This document shows, in pieces, positions 15,835 through 25,694 of a stretch of 64,000 bases of DNA. A program made the translations under genes and the position numbers. The stretch's first letter is position 1; each line of letters starts with the position of its first letter. The stretch covers positions 2,315,501-2,379,500 of the forward strand of contig NZ_FNUD01000002.1 in the NCBI RefSeq assembly GCF_900106095.1. The letters are read 5' to 3'. The stretch is from Pseudomonas deceptionensis (lineage in GTDB: Bacteria > Pseudomonadota > Gammaproteobacteria > Pseudomonadales > Pseudomonadaceae). Under the pieces are notes generated by a model. The model saw only the letters and a program-made list of their open reading frames with translations. It was not told the DNA's origin and did no database searches.

Positions 15835-16681
15835 AGCCCTCGACGATGTACTCGGCAAAACACTCAATGATGGGCGAAGACCCGCTGTTGGGTTTGCGTA
15901 GCAGCACAATACTGGCGGAGGGCAGCTGTGGCAGGTTTTCCGCCTCGCCAATAATCCGCAAGTCGGGAGTGAGCAGGCTTTGCAGCTGGGCGGTCACGGC
16001 CAGCCCGGTACTCACCACTGCATTGATGGCCGCCAGGCTGGCGCTGGTATAGGCGACCCGGTATTCGCGCTGTTGGATGTCCAGTGCATTGCAGGCCCAG
16101 GTTCGGCAAAAGCAGTCGGTGTTGAACATCGCCAGGGGCAAGGGCGTTTGTTCATGGGGCGAGTACCCCTGGGCCACCATCCACACGAAGCGCTCCTGGC
16201 GCAGGATCTGCCCCATTTCAGTGCCGGGCTTGCGGGTCACGATGGTCAGGTCCAGATCGTTGCGCTGCAACAGTTGCGACGACGGCTCGCAATGTACCTC
16301 CACGCTGATCAGCGGGTAGTCCTGGGCAAAGCGCGACAGCACGCCGGGCAAAAAGCGCATGACGTAATCATCTGGCGAACCGATTTTGACCGTGCCCACC
16401 ATTTGCGGCTGGCGCAGTGTGTTGAACACCTCGCTGTGCAGCTTGAGGATGCGCCGTGCGTAGCCGAGTAGCACGTGGCCTTCGGGGGTAAGGCTGACAT
16501 TGCGTCCCTCGCGCTGGAACAGCGCACATTGCAGCACGTCTTCTTCCAGCCGCTTCATCTGCATGCTGACCGCCGACTGGGTGCGATTGACCACTTCAGC
16601 GGCGCGGGTAAACCCGCCGTGATCGGCGATCGCGGCAAACGTGCGCAGCAGGTCGGTGTCGATGCTGGGGAATTCGGCCAT
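15824..16681 (-). CDS. LysR-family transcriptional regulator
   Basis: The protein has 285 residues. The N-terminal winged helix (about 8-65) has TFAAIADHGGFTRAAEVVNR and QSAVSMQMKRLEE. The rest is a LysR effector-binding domain (VGTVKIGSPDDYVMRFLPGV onward). It is divergent from the DUF1127 gene at 16778 and may control that gene or the overlapping convergent transporter. The effector is unknown. Confidence 0.92.
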   Translation of the reverse strand: MAEFPSIDTDLLRTFAAIADHGGFTRAAEVVNRTQSAVSMQMKRLEEDVLQCALFQREGRNVSLTPEGHVLLGYARRILKLHSEVFNTLRQPQMVGTVKIGSPDDYVMRFLPGVLSRFAQDYPLISVEVHCEPSSQLLQRNDLDLTIVTRKPGTEMGQILRQERFVWMVAQGYSPHEQTPLPLAMFNTDCFCRTWACNALDIQQREYRVAYTSASLAAINAVVSTGLAVTAQLQSLLTPDLRIIGEAENLPQLPSASIVLLRKPNSGSSPIIECFAEYIVEGFKP

Positions 16682-16682
16682 T

Positions 16683-16730
16683 GATCAATCTCGCAGATGT
16701 GTCGCATAAGAAACATTCGTTGGATTGATC
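16683..16730. promoter_or_regulatory. Inverted repeat in the LysR/DUF1127 divergent gap
   Basis: GATCAATC (16683-16690) and GATTGATC (16723-16730) are perfect 8-bp inverse copies 32 bases apart, between the two divergent genes. They could be half-sites for the LysR protein. This is inference only. Confidence 0.35.
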
Positions 16731-16777
16731 TTAAGTCCGGGCCGAGACTTGAGCCATACCCCAGGAGGTCTCAAGTG

Positions 16778-16999
16778 ATGAAAGGTCAAAAAGGTTTTGT
16801 TTGGGTTGCCCGCTCATTGAGCCGGGAGTCGTGGGGGGCGCGTGCAGCGGCCCGCGTTATGCGCTGGCATCAGCTGTACCTGGAGCGTGCGCACCTGAGG
16901 AAAATCAGCGATGCGGCACTCAAGGACCTGGGGCTGAGCAGGGCAGATATCGATACCGAAAGCCACCGGGCCTTTTGGGATGACCCGTTCAACAAGTGA
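16778..16999 (+). CDS. DUF1127 small protein
   Basis: The protein has 73 residues from ATG 16778, with AGGAGG 9 bases upstream. The C-terminal part has the family core HLRKISDAALKDLGLSRADI followed by the ending FWDDPFNK. DUF1127 proteins are small, arginine-rich at the N-terminus, and in some bacteria link to RNA or phosphate metabolism. A longer frame to 16697 has no ribosome-binding site. Confidence 0.85.
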   Translation: MKGQKGFVWVARSLSRESWGARAAARVMRWHQLYLERAHLRKISDAALKDLGLSRADIDTESHRAFWDDPFNK

Positions 17000-17016
17000 G
17001 TGCGTGGCGCAGGATG

Positions 17017-17049
17017 CCCTCTCCCTGTGAGAGAGGGCAGGGTGAGGGG
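17017..17049. repeat. Intergenic CCCTCTCCC repeat
   Basis: CCCTCTC and GAGAGGG form a short stem, followed by GCAGGGTGAGGGG. This is a widespread gammaproteobacterial intergenic repeat, lying here between convergent genes. Confidence 0.55.
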
Positions 17050-17053
17050 CTTT

Positions 17054-18400
17054 TCAGCGTTTGACCTGCTTGAGTGTCTCGGCAATCAAGAACGCCAGCT
17101 CCAGCGACTGGTCGGCGTTCATGCGCGGGTCGCAGTGGGTGTGGTAGCGGTCAGACAAGCCGTCTTCGGTAATCGGGTTGGCCCCGCCGATGCACTCGGT
17201 GACGTTCTGTCCGGTCATCTCGATGTGAATCCCGCCGGCGTAGCTGCCTTCAGCCTCGTGCACCTGGAAGAACTGCTTCACCTCGCCCAGGATCTGCGCA
17301 AAGTCGCGGGTCTTGTAGCCGCTGCTGGCCTTGATGGTGTTGCCGTGCATCGGGTCGCAGCTCCACAGCACCTGCTTGCCTTCGCCTTCAACGGCGCGGA
17401 TCAGCTGCGGCAAGTGATCGCCCACCTTGTCGGCGCCCATGCGCACGATCAGGTTGAGGCGGCCCGGGTCGTTGTCCGGGTTGAGGATGTCGATAAGGCG
17501 GATCAGGTCTTCGTTGTTCATGCTCGGGCCGACTTTGACCCCGATCGGGTTGTTGACCCCGCGCAGGAACTCGACGTGGGCACCGTCCAGCTGGCGCGTG
17601 CGGTCGCCGATCCACAGCATGTGCGCCGAGCAATCGTAGTAATCGTTGGTCAGGCTGTCGCGGCGCACGAAGGCTTCTTCGTAGTTCAGCAGCAACGCTT
17701 CGTGGGCGGTAAAGAAGCTGGTTTCGCGCAGTTGCGGTGAGCTGTCCATGCCGCAGGCACGCATAAAGGCCAGGGTTTCGTCGATGCGATCGGCCAGTTG
17801 GCTGTACTTTTCAGCCAGCGCCGAGTTGGCGATGAAGTCCAGGTTCCACTTGTGCACCTGATGCAGGTCGGCAAAGCCGCCCTGGGCGAAGGCACGCAGC
17901 AGGTTAAGCGTGGCGGTGGACTGGTGATAAGACTGCAGCAGGCGCTCCGGATCGGGCACGCGGCTTTTTTCATCGAAGCCTATACCGTTGACGATGTCGC
18001 CACGGTAGGCCGGCAGCGTGACGCCGTTGATCGTTTCGTCATTGGCTGAGCGCGGCTTGGCGAATTGCCCGGCCATGCGTCCAACCTTGACCACCGGGCA
18101 GCCTGCCGCGAAGGTCATGACAATGGCCATTTGCAGCAGGACCTTGAAGGTGTCGCGAATCTTGGCTGCCGAAAACTCCGCAAAGCTTTCAGCGCAATCG
18201 CCACCCTGAAGCAGAAACGCCCTACCTTGAGTGACTTCGGCAAACTGTCGGCGCAGTTCACGGGCCTCGCCGGCAAACACCAGTGGCGGATAACTTGCCA
18301 GGGTTTGCTCGACGCGCAACAGGTGTGCCGCATCAGGGTAGTGGGGTTGTTGCTGAACCGGCAGGGTGCGCCAGCTGTCAGGTGTCCAGATTTGGCTCAT
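17054..18400 (-). CDS. 3-deoxy-7-phosphoheptulonate synthase, class II
   Basis: The protein has 448 residues from ATG 18400, whose context (GAGTCTGCA) and the common N-terminus [11 protein letters not shown] favour it over 18433. It makes DAHP from phosphoenolpyruvate and erythrose 4-phosphate, the first step of the shikimate pathway. Class II signatures are visible: [45 protein letters not shown] and [17 protein letters not shown]. It is a single gene here. Confidence 0.95.
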   Translation of the reverse strand: MSQIWTPDSWRTLPVQQQPHYPDAAHLLRVEQTLASYPPLVFAGEARELRRQFAEVTQGRAFLLQGGDCAESFAEFSAAKIRDTFKVLLQMAIVMTFAAGCPVVKVGRMAGQFAKPRSANDETINGVTLPAYRGDIVNGIGFDEKSRVPDPERLLQSYHQSTATLNLLRAFAQGGFADLHQVHKWNLDFIANSALAEKYSQLADRIDETLAFMRACGMDSSPQLRETSFFTAHEALLLNYEEAFVRRDSLTNDYYDCSAHMLWIGDRTRQLDGAHVEFLRGVNNPIGVKVGPSMNNEDLIRLIDILNPDNDPGRLNLIVRMGADKVGDHLPQLIRAVEGEGKQVLWSCDPMHGNTIKASSGYKTRDFAQILGEVKQFFQVHEAEGSYAGGIHIEMTGQNVTECIGGANPITEDGLSDRYHTHCDPRMNADQSLELAFLIAETLKQVKR

Positions 18401-18558
18401 TGCAGACTCTAGTGTTTGTAGGAGATGGCTCATGTTAGCAGCAATTAGTGCGTGACCTGCTGCGCCGCAATGGCCGACAATTGCGCCTTTGCGCTCGACA
18501 CCGAGTGGTTGTTTTTTACAGCGTTGCGGGTAGTACCGTGGCGCGGCAAGGAGAGGAA

Positions 18559-19314
18559 ATGTCTGAGGAGCGCGTTGAGCGTCTGCTCGCTGAAGTCCAT
18601 GATGACTTCGGCATGATTCGGGTGCTGGAGGTGGCAGACTACCGCTTCCTCGAATTTGGCGATGCGATCGAGCAGAGTTGTGTGTTCACCGCTGATCCCA
18701 GCTGGCTGGAATACGACTACACCCGTGCCATGTTCATCGGCGCGCTGTGCCATGAGGCCCCTGAGAGTGCCTTGTTCCTGGGCCTTGGCGCCGGGACCCT
18801 GACCCAGGCGTGCCTCAAGTTTTTACCCCTTGAAGATGTTGAAGCCATTGAGCTGCGCCCGGACGTCCCGCGTCTGGCTATTGAATTTCTGGGCCTGGAC
18901 GATGATCCGCGGTTGTTTATCCGCATTGGTGATGCCATCGAGCTGCTGGACAGCGCCGAGCCGGCCGATCTGATCTTTGTCGACCTTTATAACGACCTGG
19001 GGCCTGCTGCCGGTCATCTGGCGTGGACATTCCTCGAAAACTGCCAAAAGAAGCTTGCCCCCAACGGCTGGCTCATCATCAATCAGTGGGCGACCGATGA
19101 CGGCAAGCCACTGGGCGCGGCCTTGCTGCGCGGGTTGTATCACCGCCATTACTGGGAGCTGCCGGTGAAAGAGGGCAACGTCATCCTGATGGTGCCTGCC
19201 GACCTCGAGCAAACCCTGGATATCAGCGCGCTGAGCGCCCGCGCACAGGCTCTGGCACCGCGCCTGGGCTACTCGCTGGAGTCGCTGATCAAGGCAATTC
19301 GCCCGGCGACGTGA
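18559..19314 (+). CDS. Spermidine synthase-like methyltransferase-fold protein
   Basis: The protein has 251 residues from ATG 18559, preceded by AAGGAGAGGA. The Rossmann part contains [20 protein letters not shown] and [14 protein letters not shown], then [15 protein letters not shown], like polyamine synthases. Key substrate residues of true SpeE are not clearly present, so the reaction is uncertain. It is divergent from the DAHP synthase gene. Confidence 0.75.
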   Translation: MSEERVERLLAEVHDDFGMIRVLEVADYRFLEFGDAIEQSCVFTADPSWLEYDYTRAMFIGALCHEAPESALFLGLGAGTLTQACLKFLPLEDVEAIELRPDVPRLAIEFLGLDDDPRLFIRIGDAIELLDSAEPADLIFVDLYNDLGPAAGHLAWTFLENCQKKLAPNGWLIINQWATDDGKPLGAALLRGLYHRHYWELPVKEGNVILMVPADLEQTLDISALSARAQALAPRLGYSLESLIKAIRPAT

Positions 19315-19685
19315 GGCCTCAGGATGAAACGTTTTAGCGTTTGCCCCAGAGTGGGCAGGCGTTAAGGGTTTTTTTCAGGTCGAAAATATCGTTAAAGCCC
19401 GGTCTACAGAGGGATACAGGCGATTGCCCCCCAAAAAAACCCTTCTTTTTTTTGATAAATCCGGTATAGTGCGCGCCGGCCTTTAGCCGGGCCACGTTTA
19501 GGTGTCGCATTTCCCGAAGCACGCTTCGGCTGCTCGTCCGTTTCGCGGACAACTCCTGAACGCTCCATTCATTTAACGTTTTCGCAAATCCCCGCCGACA
19601 AAGCAGCCAGGGCGACTCTTGAGTCTTACACGGCATGCGCAGCTTTGGAGCATGGGTCTTTGCGGATGCACTTAGAGGCAGACCC
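19315..19685 (+). promoter_or_regulatory. Promoter and long leader of the DEAD-box helicase gene
   Basis: A TATAGT -10-like box is at 19465-19470, preceded by a T-rich tract. No good -35 box is seen. Initiation near 19477 would give a leader of about 210 bases. It has short stems such as GCCGGCC-TTTA-GCCGGGC, CCGAAGC-AC-GCTTCGG and GTCCG-TTTC-GCGGAC. Long structured leaders are typical of cold-shock helicase genes. No coding region is supported in these 371 bases. Confidence 0.45.
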
Positions 19686-21359
19686 ATGACCCAGGAAACC
19701 GGCGGCTTCGCCGCTTTTAATCTTAATCCGAACATTCTTGCAGCTGTCATCGCGACTGGCTACGAAGAACCTTCGGCTATTCAGCATCAATCGATCCCGA
19801 TCATTATGGCCGGTCACGACATGATTGGTCAGGCGCAAACCGGTACGGGTAAAACCGCCGCGTTCGCACTGCCGATCCTGCACCGCATCGATCCTGCTAA
19901 GCGCGAGCCGCAAGCCCTGATCCTGGCGCCAACCCGTGAGTTGGCGCTGCAAGTAGCAACCGCTTTCGAAACCTACGCCAAGCAAATGCCAGGCGTTACC
20001 GTTGTGGCCGTTTACGGCGGCGCCCCTATGGGTCCACAACTGAAAGCAATCCGTAATGGCGCACAGATCGTTGTCGCCACTCCGGGCCGTCTGTGCGACC
20101 ACCTGCGTCGCGACGAAAAAGTTCTGTCGACCGTGAACCACCTGGTTCTGGACGAAGCTGACGAAATGTTGAAACTGGGTTTCATGGACGATCTTGAAGT
20201 TATCTTCAAGGCTCTTCCTCCAACCCGTCAGACCGTATTGTTCTCGGCAACCTTGCCGCAGTCGATCCGTGCCATTGCTGAACGCCATCTGCGCGATCCG
20301 CAGCACGTGAAGATCCAGACCAAGACTCAGACCGTTACCGCGATCGAACAGGCTCACCTGTTGGTTCACGCTGACCAGAAGACCTCGGCTGTATTGAGCC
20401 TGCTGGAAGTTGAAGATTTCGACGCCCTGATCATGTTCGTTCGCACCAAGCAAGCGACCCTGGATCTGGCAAGCGCCCTTGAAGCCAAAGGCTATAAGGC
20501 TGCTGCGCTGAACGGTGACATTGCTCAGAACCAGCGTGAGCGCGTGATCGAATCCCTCAAGGATGGCCGTTTGGACATCGTTGTGGCGACCGACGTTGCT
20601 GCTCGTGGTCTTGATGTTCCACGTATCACTCACGTGTTCAACGTTGACATGCCTTACGATCCAGAGTCCTACGTTCACCGTATCGGCCGTACCGGCCGTG
20701 CAGGTCGCGAAGGTCGCGCGCTGTTGCTGGTAACTCCTCGTGAGCGCCGCATGCTGCAAGTGATCGAGCGTGTAACCGGTCAGAAGGTTGCTGAAGTCCG
20801 CCTGCCGGATGCTCAAGCTGTTCTCGATGCCCGCATCAAGAAGTTGACCAACAGCCTGACCCCGCTGGTAGCTGACGCTGAAGCAACTCACGGTGATCTG
20901 CTGGATCGCCTGATTGCCGATATCGGTTGCAGCCCTCGTGCCCTGGCCGCTGCTCTGCTGCGCAAGGCAACCAACGGTCAGGCTCTGACCCTGGCTGCTA
21001 TCGAGCGCGATCGCCCACTGGTGCCGAACAGCGCCCCACGTGAGCGTTCGTCCGAGCGTACTGGCGACCGTCCGGACCGTGGTGATCGTGAGCGTCGTGC
21101 TCCGGTTCCATTGGCCGAAGGCCGTGCTCGCTGCCGTACCGCGCTGGGTGCGCGTGATGGTATCGCTGCCAAGAACCTGCTGGGCGCTATCCTCAACGAG
21201 GGTGGCCTGGCACGTGAAGCAATCGGTCGTATCCAGGTGCGTGACAGCTTCAGCCTGGTAGAACTGCCGGAAGCAGGTCTGGAAGGTTTGCTGGCCAAAC
21301 TGAAAGACACCCGCGTTGCTGGCAAGCAGCTCAAGCTGCGTCGCTATCGCGAAGATTGA
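19686..21359 (+). CDS. deaD: DEAD-box RNA helicase (DeaD/CsdA type)
   Basis: The protein has 557 residues from ATG 19686, with AGAGGCAG upstream. Helicase motifs in order: Q-motif region (PSAIQHQSIP), AQTGTGKT, PTRELA, TPGR, DEAD, SAT, then VATDVAARGLD and HRIGRTGRAGR. A basic linker (about 460-480, ERTGDRPDRGDRERR) leads to a C-terminal DbpA-type RNA-binding domain. It unwinds RNA in ribosome assembly and mRNA decay, mainly in the cold. Confidence 0.93.
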   Translation: MTQETGGFAAFNLNPNILAAVIATGYEEPSAIQHQSIPIIMAGHDMIGQAQTGTGKTAAFALPILHRIDPAKREPQALILAPTRELALQVATAFETYAKQMPGVTVVAVYGGAPMGPQLKAIRNGAQIVVATPGRLCDHLRRDEKVLSTVNHLVLDEADEMLKLGFMDDLEVIFKALPPTRQTVLFSATLPQSIRAIAERHLRDPQHVKIQTKTQTVTAIEQAHLLVHADQKTSAVLSLLEVEDFDALIMFVRTKQATLDLASALEAKGYKAAALNGDIAQNQRERVIESLKDGRLDIVVATDVAARGLDVPRITHVFNVDMPYDPESYVHRIGRTGRAGREGRALLLVTPRERRMLQVIERVTGQKVAEVRLPDAQAVLDARIKKLTNSLTPLVADAEATHGDLLDRLIADIGCSPRALAAALLRKATNGQALTLAAIERDRPLVPNSAPRERSSERTGDRPDRGDRERRAPVPLAEGRARCRTALGARDGIAAKNLLGAILNEGGLAREAIGRIQVRDSFSLVELPEAGLEGLLAKLKDTRVAGKQLKLRRYRED

Positions 21360-21390
21360 TCACGGCTCGCTGTGATTGATCGCTAAAAAA

Positions 21391-21419
21391 AATCCCCGAC
21401 TGGTTCGGGGATTTTTTTT
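21391..21419 (+). terminator. Intrinsic terminator of the helicase gene
   Basis: AATCCCCGA-CTGGT-TCGGGGATT is followed by a run of Ts, 31 bases after the stop. Confidence 0.9.
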
Positions 21420-21436
21420 GCCTGGGAAAAAGGTCC

Positions 21437-21473
21437 TGTAGTCGCTGACGCAGCCTCGCTTCTGGCGACTACA
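21437..21473. repeat. TAGTCGCTGACG-type palindromic repeat
   Basis: TGTAGTCGC and GCGACTACA form a perfect 9-bp stem. The opening, TGTAGTCGCTGACG, is the same as at 4919. It is a small intergenic repeat that looks distinct from the GTGGGAGCG REP type. Confidence 0.5.
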
Positions 21474-21481
21474 AATGCGTG

Positions 21482-22249
21482 TCAGGCAAATTTATAAATA
21501 TCCATCCCCAGCGCACCCAGCGTCCATCCCTGGTGGGCAATGCTGAACGCACCACCGGCGCCACGGGCAAAGTACAACGGCAGCAGGTGCTCGTCGCTGG
21601 GATGGTTTTTGGCGGCAAAGGGTGCCAGTTCGCGGTAGTGGTGCAGTGCTGCTTCGTCATCACTGGCGAGTTTGTCGATCATCCAGTCACGAAAAGCTTT
21701 GGCCCAGGGCTCTATGCTTTCGGGGCCGGCGTGCCAGTCCAGCTCGCGCAGGTTGTGGGTGATGCTGCCCGACCCGATGATCAGGACTCCTTCACTGCGC
21801 AGACCTGCCAGCGCGCGGCCCACCTCGGTCTGTGCGGCCGGCCCCAGCTTGCTGGGGAGGGATACCTGCACCACGGGAATGTCGGCTGCCGGGTACATCA
21901 ACGACAACGGCACCCAGGCGCCATGGTCAAAAGGGCGCTGGGCATCCAGCCGGGCCGACAAGCCATGATCTGCCAGCAGCTGGACGATATGGGCAGCCAG
22001 CGCCGGTTCGCCGGGGGCAGGGTACTGCACGGCAAACAGTGCCGGCGGGAAGCCTGCGAAGTCATGCCAGGTTTCGGGTGCCGGATGGCTGGCGACCCTC
22101 AGATCCGGACTTTCCCAGTGCGCGGAAACCAGCACGATGGCTTGCGGGCGCTGCAGCTCGGCCGCCAGGCGCTTGAGCGCCGGGCCACTGGCACCCGGTT
22201 CCAGTGCTAGCATTGGCGAGCCATGGGAGATAAACAGGCTGGGGAGCAT
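21482..22249 (-). CDS. DODA-type extradiol dioxygenase (YgiD-like)
   Basis: The protein has 255 residues from ATG 22249, with TTGAGGA about 8 bases upstream; an in-frame TTG at 22264 is less likely. Zinc-binding signatures of the 4,5-DOPA dioxygenase family are visible: LFISHGSPML (His14 region), LVSAHWES, PFDHGAWVPL and IGSGSITHNLRE. The E. coli homologue YgiD opens the ring of DOPA. The natural substrate here is unknown. Confidence 0.88.
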   Translation of the reverse strand: MLPSLFISHGSPMLALEPGASGPALKRLAAELQRPQAIVLVSAHWESPDLRVASHPAPETWHDFAGFPPALFAVQYPAPGEPALAAHIVQLLADHGLSARLDAQRPFDHGAWVPLSLMYPAADIPVVQVSLPSKLGPAAQTEVGRALAGLRSEGVLIIGSGSITHNLRELDWHAGPESIEPWAKAFRDWMIDKLASDDEAALHHYRELAPFAAKNHPSDEHLLPLYFARGAGGAFSIAHQGWTLGALGMDIYKFA

Positions 22250-22350
22250 GAAAGACGTCCTCAAGGTTAAGATGCTTCATCTTCATCCCGATCATTGATC
22301 TAAATCCAATATAAGTTTTAGTGCTTATCTATCGAATTTAAAGGTGAATC

Positions 22351-23016
22351 ATGCAGCCCGAATTTTGGCACGACCGCTGGGACCGCAATCAGATCGGTTT
22401 TCATCTGCAGGCGGTCAACCCTTACCTTCAGCGGCTTTGGTCCGGGCTCGAACTGGAGCAGGGCGGCCGTGTACTGGTGCCTTTGTGCGGGAAAAGCCTG
22501 GATTTGAGCTGGCTGGCGTCCAGCGGCTTCGAAGTACTGGGCGTAGAGTTGACCCAGACAGCCGTGGAGCAGTTCTTCAGCGAACAGAAGGTCGAGCCAC
22601 AGATTCGTCAGCAGGGCGCCTTCAAGGTGTACGAGGCGGGCCCTGTGACCCTCTTGTGCGGTGATATCTTCGCGCTGACGGCGGCCGATGTGGCGTCCTG
22701 CGCGGGGCTGTACGATCATGCTGCAATGATCGCCTTCCCTCCCGAGATGCGGGCAGCCTACGCCCGGCATCTGTCCAGCATCCTGCCGACGGGCTGCAAG
22801 GGGCTGCTGATTACTCTCGACTACGATCAGTCAGAAATGAAAGGGCCGCCGTTCTCGGTACCGGACGCCGAGGTGCAGAGCTTGCTGGCCCCGGACTGGG
22901 CCCTGGAGATAATCGAGCAGCCGGATGTGCTCGATCAGGAGTGGAAGTTCCTCAAAGGCGGCGTGACGCGCCTGGTGGAACGGGTGTATCGCCTGGAAAA
23001 AACCGGCAAGGCCTGA
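22351..23016 (+). CDS. tpm: Thiopurine S-methyltransferase
   Basis: The protein has 221 residues. The TPMT family pattern is clear: EFWHDRWDRNQIGFH at the N-terminus, VLVPLCGKSLDLSWLASSGF (SAM-binding), GVELTQTAVEQFF, and YDHAAMIAFPPEMRAAY. It methylates sulfur or selenium and tellurium compounds with SAM. AAGGTGA lies before the ATG. Confidence 0.95.
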   Translation: MQPEFWHDRWDRNQIGFHLQAVNPYLQRLWSGLELEQGGRVLVPLCGKSLDLSWLASSGFEVLGVELTQTAVEQFFSEQKVEPQIRQQGAFKVYEAGPVTLLCGDIFALTAADVASCAGLYDHAAMIAFPPEMRAAYARHLSSILPTGCKGLLITLDYDQSEMKGPPFSVPDAEVQSLLAPDWALEIIEQPDVLDQEWKFLKGGVTRLVERVYRLEKTGKA

Positions 23017-23026
23017 ATGCGGGCGC

Positions 23027-23056
23027 AAAAAAAGGGCAACCTCGGTTGCCCTTTTT
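23027..23056. terminator. Bidirectional terminator between tpm and htpX
   Basis: AAAAAAGGGCAAC-CTCG-GTTGCCCTTTTTT gives T-runs on both strands and serves the convergent genes. Confidence 0.9.
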
Positions 23057-23072
23057 TGTGCTTGCCGTGGGG

Positions 23073-23960
23073 TTAGCCGCGGCGACGCAGTGCGTCGATA
23101 CGCTCTTCCAGTGGCGGATGGCTCATGAACATCCGCGCCAGACCTTGCTTGAGGCCGCCGTTGATGCCAAAGGCCGCCATGGTGTCAGGCATGTGCACCG
23201 GCAGGCCCTGCTCGGAGCGCAGGCGCTGCAGGGCGCTGATCATGGCCGAGGTGCCAGCAAGCTGTGCACCGGCTTCGTCTGCCCGGAACTCACGTTTGCG
23301 CGAGAACCACATCACAATGGCGCTGGCCAGGAAGCCCAGTACCAGTTCGGCGAAGATGGTCGCCACATAGTAGGCAATGCCGCGGCCTTCACTGTTCTTG
23401 AACACGACCTTGTCGACAAAGTTGCCGATGATCCGGGCGAAGAACATGACAAAGGTGTTCACCACGCCCTGCACCAGTGCCAGGGTGACCATGTCACCGT
23501 TGGCGACGTGACCGATTTCGTGAGCAAGTACCGCTTTCACCTCATCGGGTGAGAAACGTTCCAGCAAGCCCTGGCTGACCGCAACCAGCGCATCGTTTTT
23601 ATTCCAGCCCGTGGCGAAGGCATTGGCCTCGTATGCCGGGAAGATGCCCACTTCAGGCATTTTTATCCCCGCTTCGCGGGACAATTGCTCAACGGTTTGC
23701 ATCAACCATTGTTCGTGACGGGTACGAGGCTGAGTAATCACCTGGGTGCTGGTGCTCATTTTTGCCATCCATTTGGAAATGAACAGCGAGAACAAGGACC
23801 CTGCGAAACCAAAGACTGCACAGAATACCAACAGCTGACTGAGGTTCAGATCAACCCCGTTGGCCGCCATGAACCCGTCAAAGCCGAACAGGCTCAGGGT
23901 GATGCTGGCAATCAGCACGACCGCCAGGTTAGTGGCCAAAAACAGCAGGATGCGCATCAT
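23073..23960 (-). CDS. htpX: Membrane zinc protease HtpX
   Basis: The protein has 295 residues, M48 family. Two N-terminal membrane helices are followed by the zinc motif HEIGH (H147, H151), two further helices, and the third ligand region [14 protein letters not shown]. The C-terminus [13 protein letters not shown] is typical. It degrades damaged inner-membrane proteins alongside FtsH. GAGGAG lies 11-14 bases from the two consecutive ATG codons. Confidence 0.96.
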   Translation of the reverse strand: MMRILLFLATNLAVVLIASITLSLFGFDGFMAANGVDLNLSQLLVFCAVFGFAGSLFSLFISKWMAKMSTSTQVITQPRTRHEQWLMQTVEQLSREAGIKMPEVGIFPAYEANAFATGWNKNDALVAVSQGLLERFSPDEVKAVLAHEIGHVANGDMVTLALVQGVVNTFVMFFARIIGNFVDKVVFKNSEGRGIAYYVATIFAELVLGFLASAIVMWFSRKREFRADEAGAQLAGTSAMISALQRLRSEQGLPVHMPDTMAAFGINGGLKQGLARMFMSHPPLEERIDALRRRG

Positions 23961-24274
23961 GGTTGTAAGAATCTCCTCAACTTTGGGGTGTTGCCGTATG
24001 CGGGTATATAAGGTGCTGCTTCAGGCTATTCAACCGAGTGACTATTTCAAACTGTGTCCTACAGACCGATTCTAGTCGCCTGGCCGGCATTTCCTAATAC
24101 AGATTGACTTTTTTTCGCGCCGAAAGTGCCATCCGAACCTCGTAAATACAGGGGTTTACCCGTTTTAGAGATAAGTGCGGCGGTGCAGGAGGGGGGGTGG
24201 GGGGCAAGTGTGAAGAATGTTTCATCAGACACATGCTGTGCGACTTTTGATGGGTCGCACAGCATAAAAAGAAA
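23961..24274. other. Gap between htpX and alaA: hairpin and G-rich run
   Basis: These 314 bases hold no gene that I can support. A perfect 12-bp stem (24233-24244 with 24254-24265, ATGCTGTGCGAC) lies just past the alaA stop and may end its transcript, though no T-run follows on that strand. A G-rich run is at about 24188-24204. The htpX promoter should also lie here. Confidence 0.5.
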
Positions 24275-25486
24275 CTACTGACGGTAGGTCTTCAGGAAGT
24301 TACCGATCCGGCCGATGGCCATATCCAGTTCGTCGACTCGGGGCAAGGTCACGACACGGAAGTGGTCGGGCCATGGCCAGTTGAAAGCGGTGCCTTGAAC
24401 CACCAGCAGCTTTTCCGAGAGCAGCAGGTCCAGCACGAACTTCTCGTCGTTGAGGATCGGGCATACTTTCGGGTCGATGCGCGGGAACGCGTACAGCGCG
24501 CCCATCGGCTTTACACAGCTCACGCCAGGGATATCGTTGAGCAGCTCCCATGTACGGTTGCGCTGCTCCAGCAGACGGCCGTTCGGCAGCACAAGGTCAT
24601 TGATGCTTTGGTAGCCGCCCAGTGCCGTCTGGATGGCGTGCTGGCTGGGCACGTTGGCGCACAGGCGCATGTTGGCCAGCATGTCGATGCCCTCGATGTA
24701 GCTCTGGGCGTTTTGCTTGGGCCCGGAGATGGCGATCCAGCCCGAGCGGAAACCTGCTACCCGGTACGACTTGGACAGGCCGTTGAAGGTCAGGCACAGC
24801 ACGTCCGGTGCCAGTGACGCGGTGCAAATGTGCACGGCATCGTCGTACAGGATCTTGTCGTAGATTTCGTCCGAGAACACCACGAGGTTGTGCTGGCGGG
24901 CCAGTTCGAGCATGCCCAGCAGCACTTCCTTGGAATACACCGCACCCGTTGGGTTGTTCGGGTTGATGATGACCAGGGCTTTGGTATTGGGTGTGATCTT
25001 GGCCTTGATGTCGGCCAGGTCAGGCCACCAGTTGGCCTGTTCGTCACAGAGGTAGTGCACCGGGTGACCGCCAGCCAGCGTGACGGCCGCTGTCCACAGC
25101 GGGTAGTCCGGTGCGGGCACCAGAACTTCATCACCATTGTTGAGCAGCGCTTGCAGCGACATCACGATCAGCTCGGACACGCCGTTGCCCAGGTAGATGT
25201 CTTCAATGCCGACACCCTCTACCTGCTTTTGCTGGTAGTACTGCATCACCGCCTTGCGCGCGCTGAACAGGCCTTTTGAGTCACTGTAGCCTTGGGCAGT
25301 CGGCAGGTTGCGGATCACGTCCTGAAGGATTTCGTCCGGCGCTTCAAAACCAAAGGGCGCCGGGTTGCCGATATTCAGCTTGAGGATGCGATGGCCTTCC
25401 TCCTCCAGACGTTTGGCGTGCTTGAGCACTGGGCCGCGAATGTCATAACAGACGTTGGCGAGCTTGTTTGATTTGCTGACCTGCAT
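24275..25486 (-). CDS. alaA: Alanine aminotransferase (AlaA/YfbQ type)
   Basis: The protein has 403 residues, PLP fold type I. Visible: NIGNPAPFGFEAPDEIL, the substrate/PLP stretches YLGNGVSELI and INPNNPTGAVY, SDEIYDKILYD, and the PLP lysine in LSKSYRVAGFRSGW. It makes alanine from pyruvate and glutamate. It is close in sequence pattern to E. coli AlaA. Confidence 0.93.
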   Translation of the reverse strand: MQVSKSNKLANVCYDIRGPVLKHAKRLEEEGHRILKLNIGNPAPFGFEAPDEILQDVIRNLPTAQGYSDSKGLFSARKAVMQYYQQKQVEGVGIEDIYLGNGVSELIVMSLQALLNNGDEVLVPAPDYPLWTAAVTLAGGHPVHYLCDEQANWWPDLADIKAKITPNTKALVIINPNNPTGAVYSKEVLLGMLELARQHNLVVFSDEIYDKILYDDAVHICTASLAPDVLCLTFNGLSKSYRVAGFRSGWIAISGPKQNAQSYIEGIDMLANMRLCANVPSQHAIQTALGGYQSINDLVLPNGRLLEQRNRTWELLNDIPGVSCVKPMGALYAFPRIDPKVCPILNDEKFVLDLLLSEKLLVVQGTAFNWPWPDHFRVVTLPRVDELDMAIGRIGNFLKTYRQ

Positions 25487-25694
25487 GGCTATGTGATCCC
25501 GAAAATGAACGATCCAGACAGAGTGAGCACCCCTGCACTGGGAAATCCTGCGCTAACACCGCCTTGCTTCAAGAATCCGTTTGAATGCAGCTGGGGCGGG
25601 TGCCAGACTGGCGCTTAGCGAGGCGCAATCATACGTGCCACCCGACCCCTGGAAAAGCCACTGGTCGGGGTTTTTCAGCTGCAGAGGCAGAACC

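Noticed and set aside
19626..20891. A 421-codon open frame antisense to the helicase gene
   Set aside because: The helicase is certain from its motifs, and the reverse frame has no recognisable domain.
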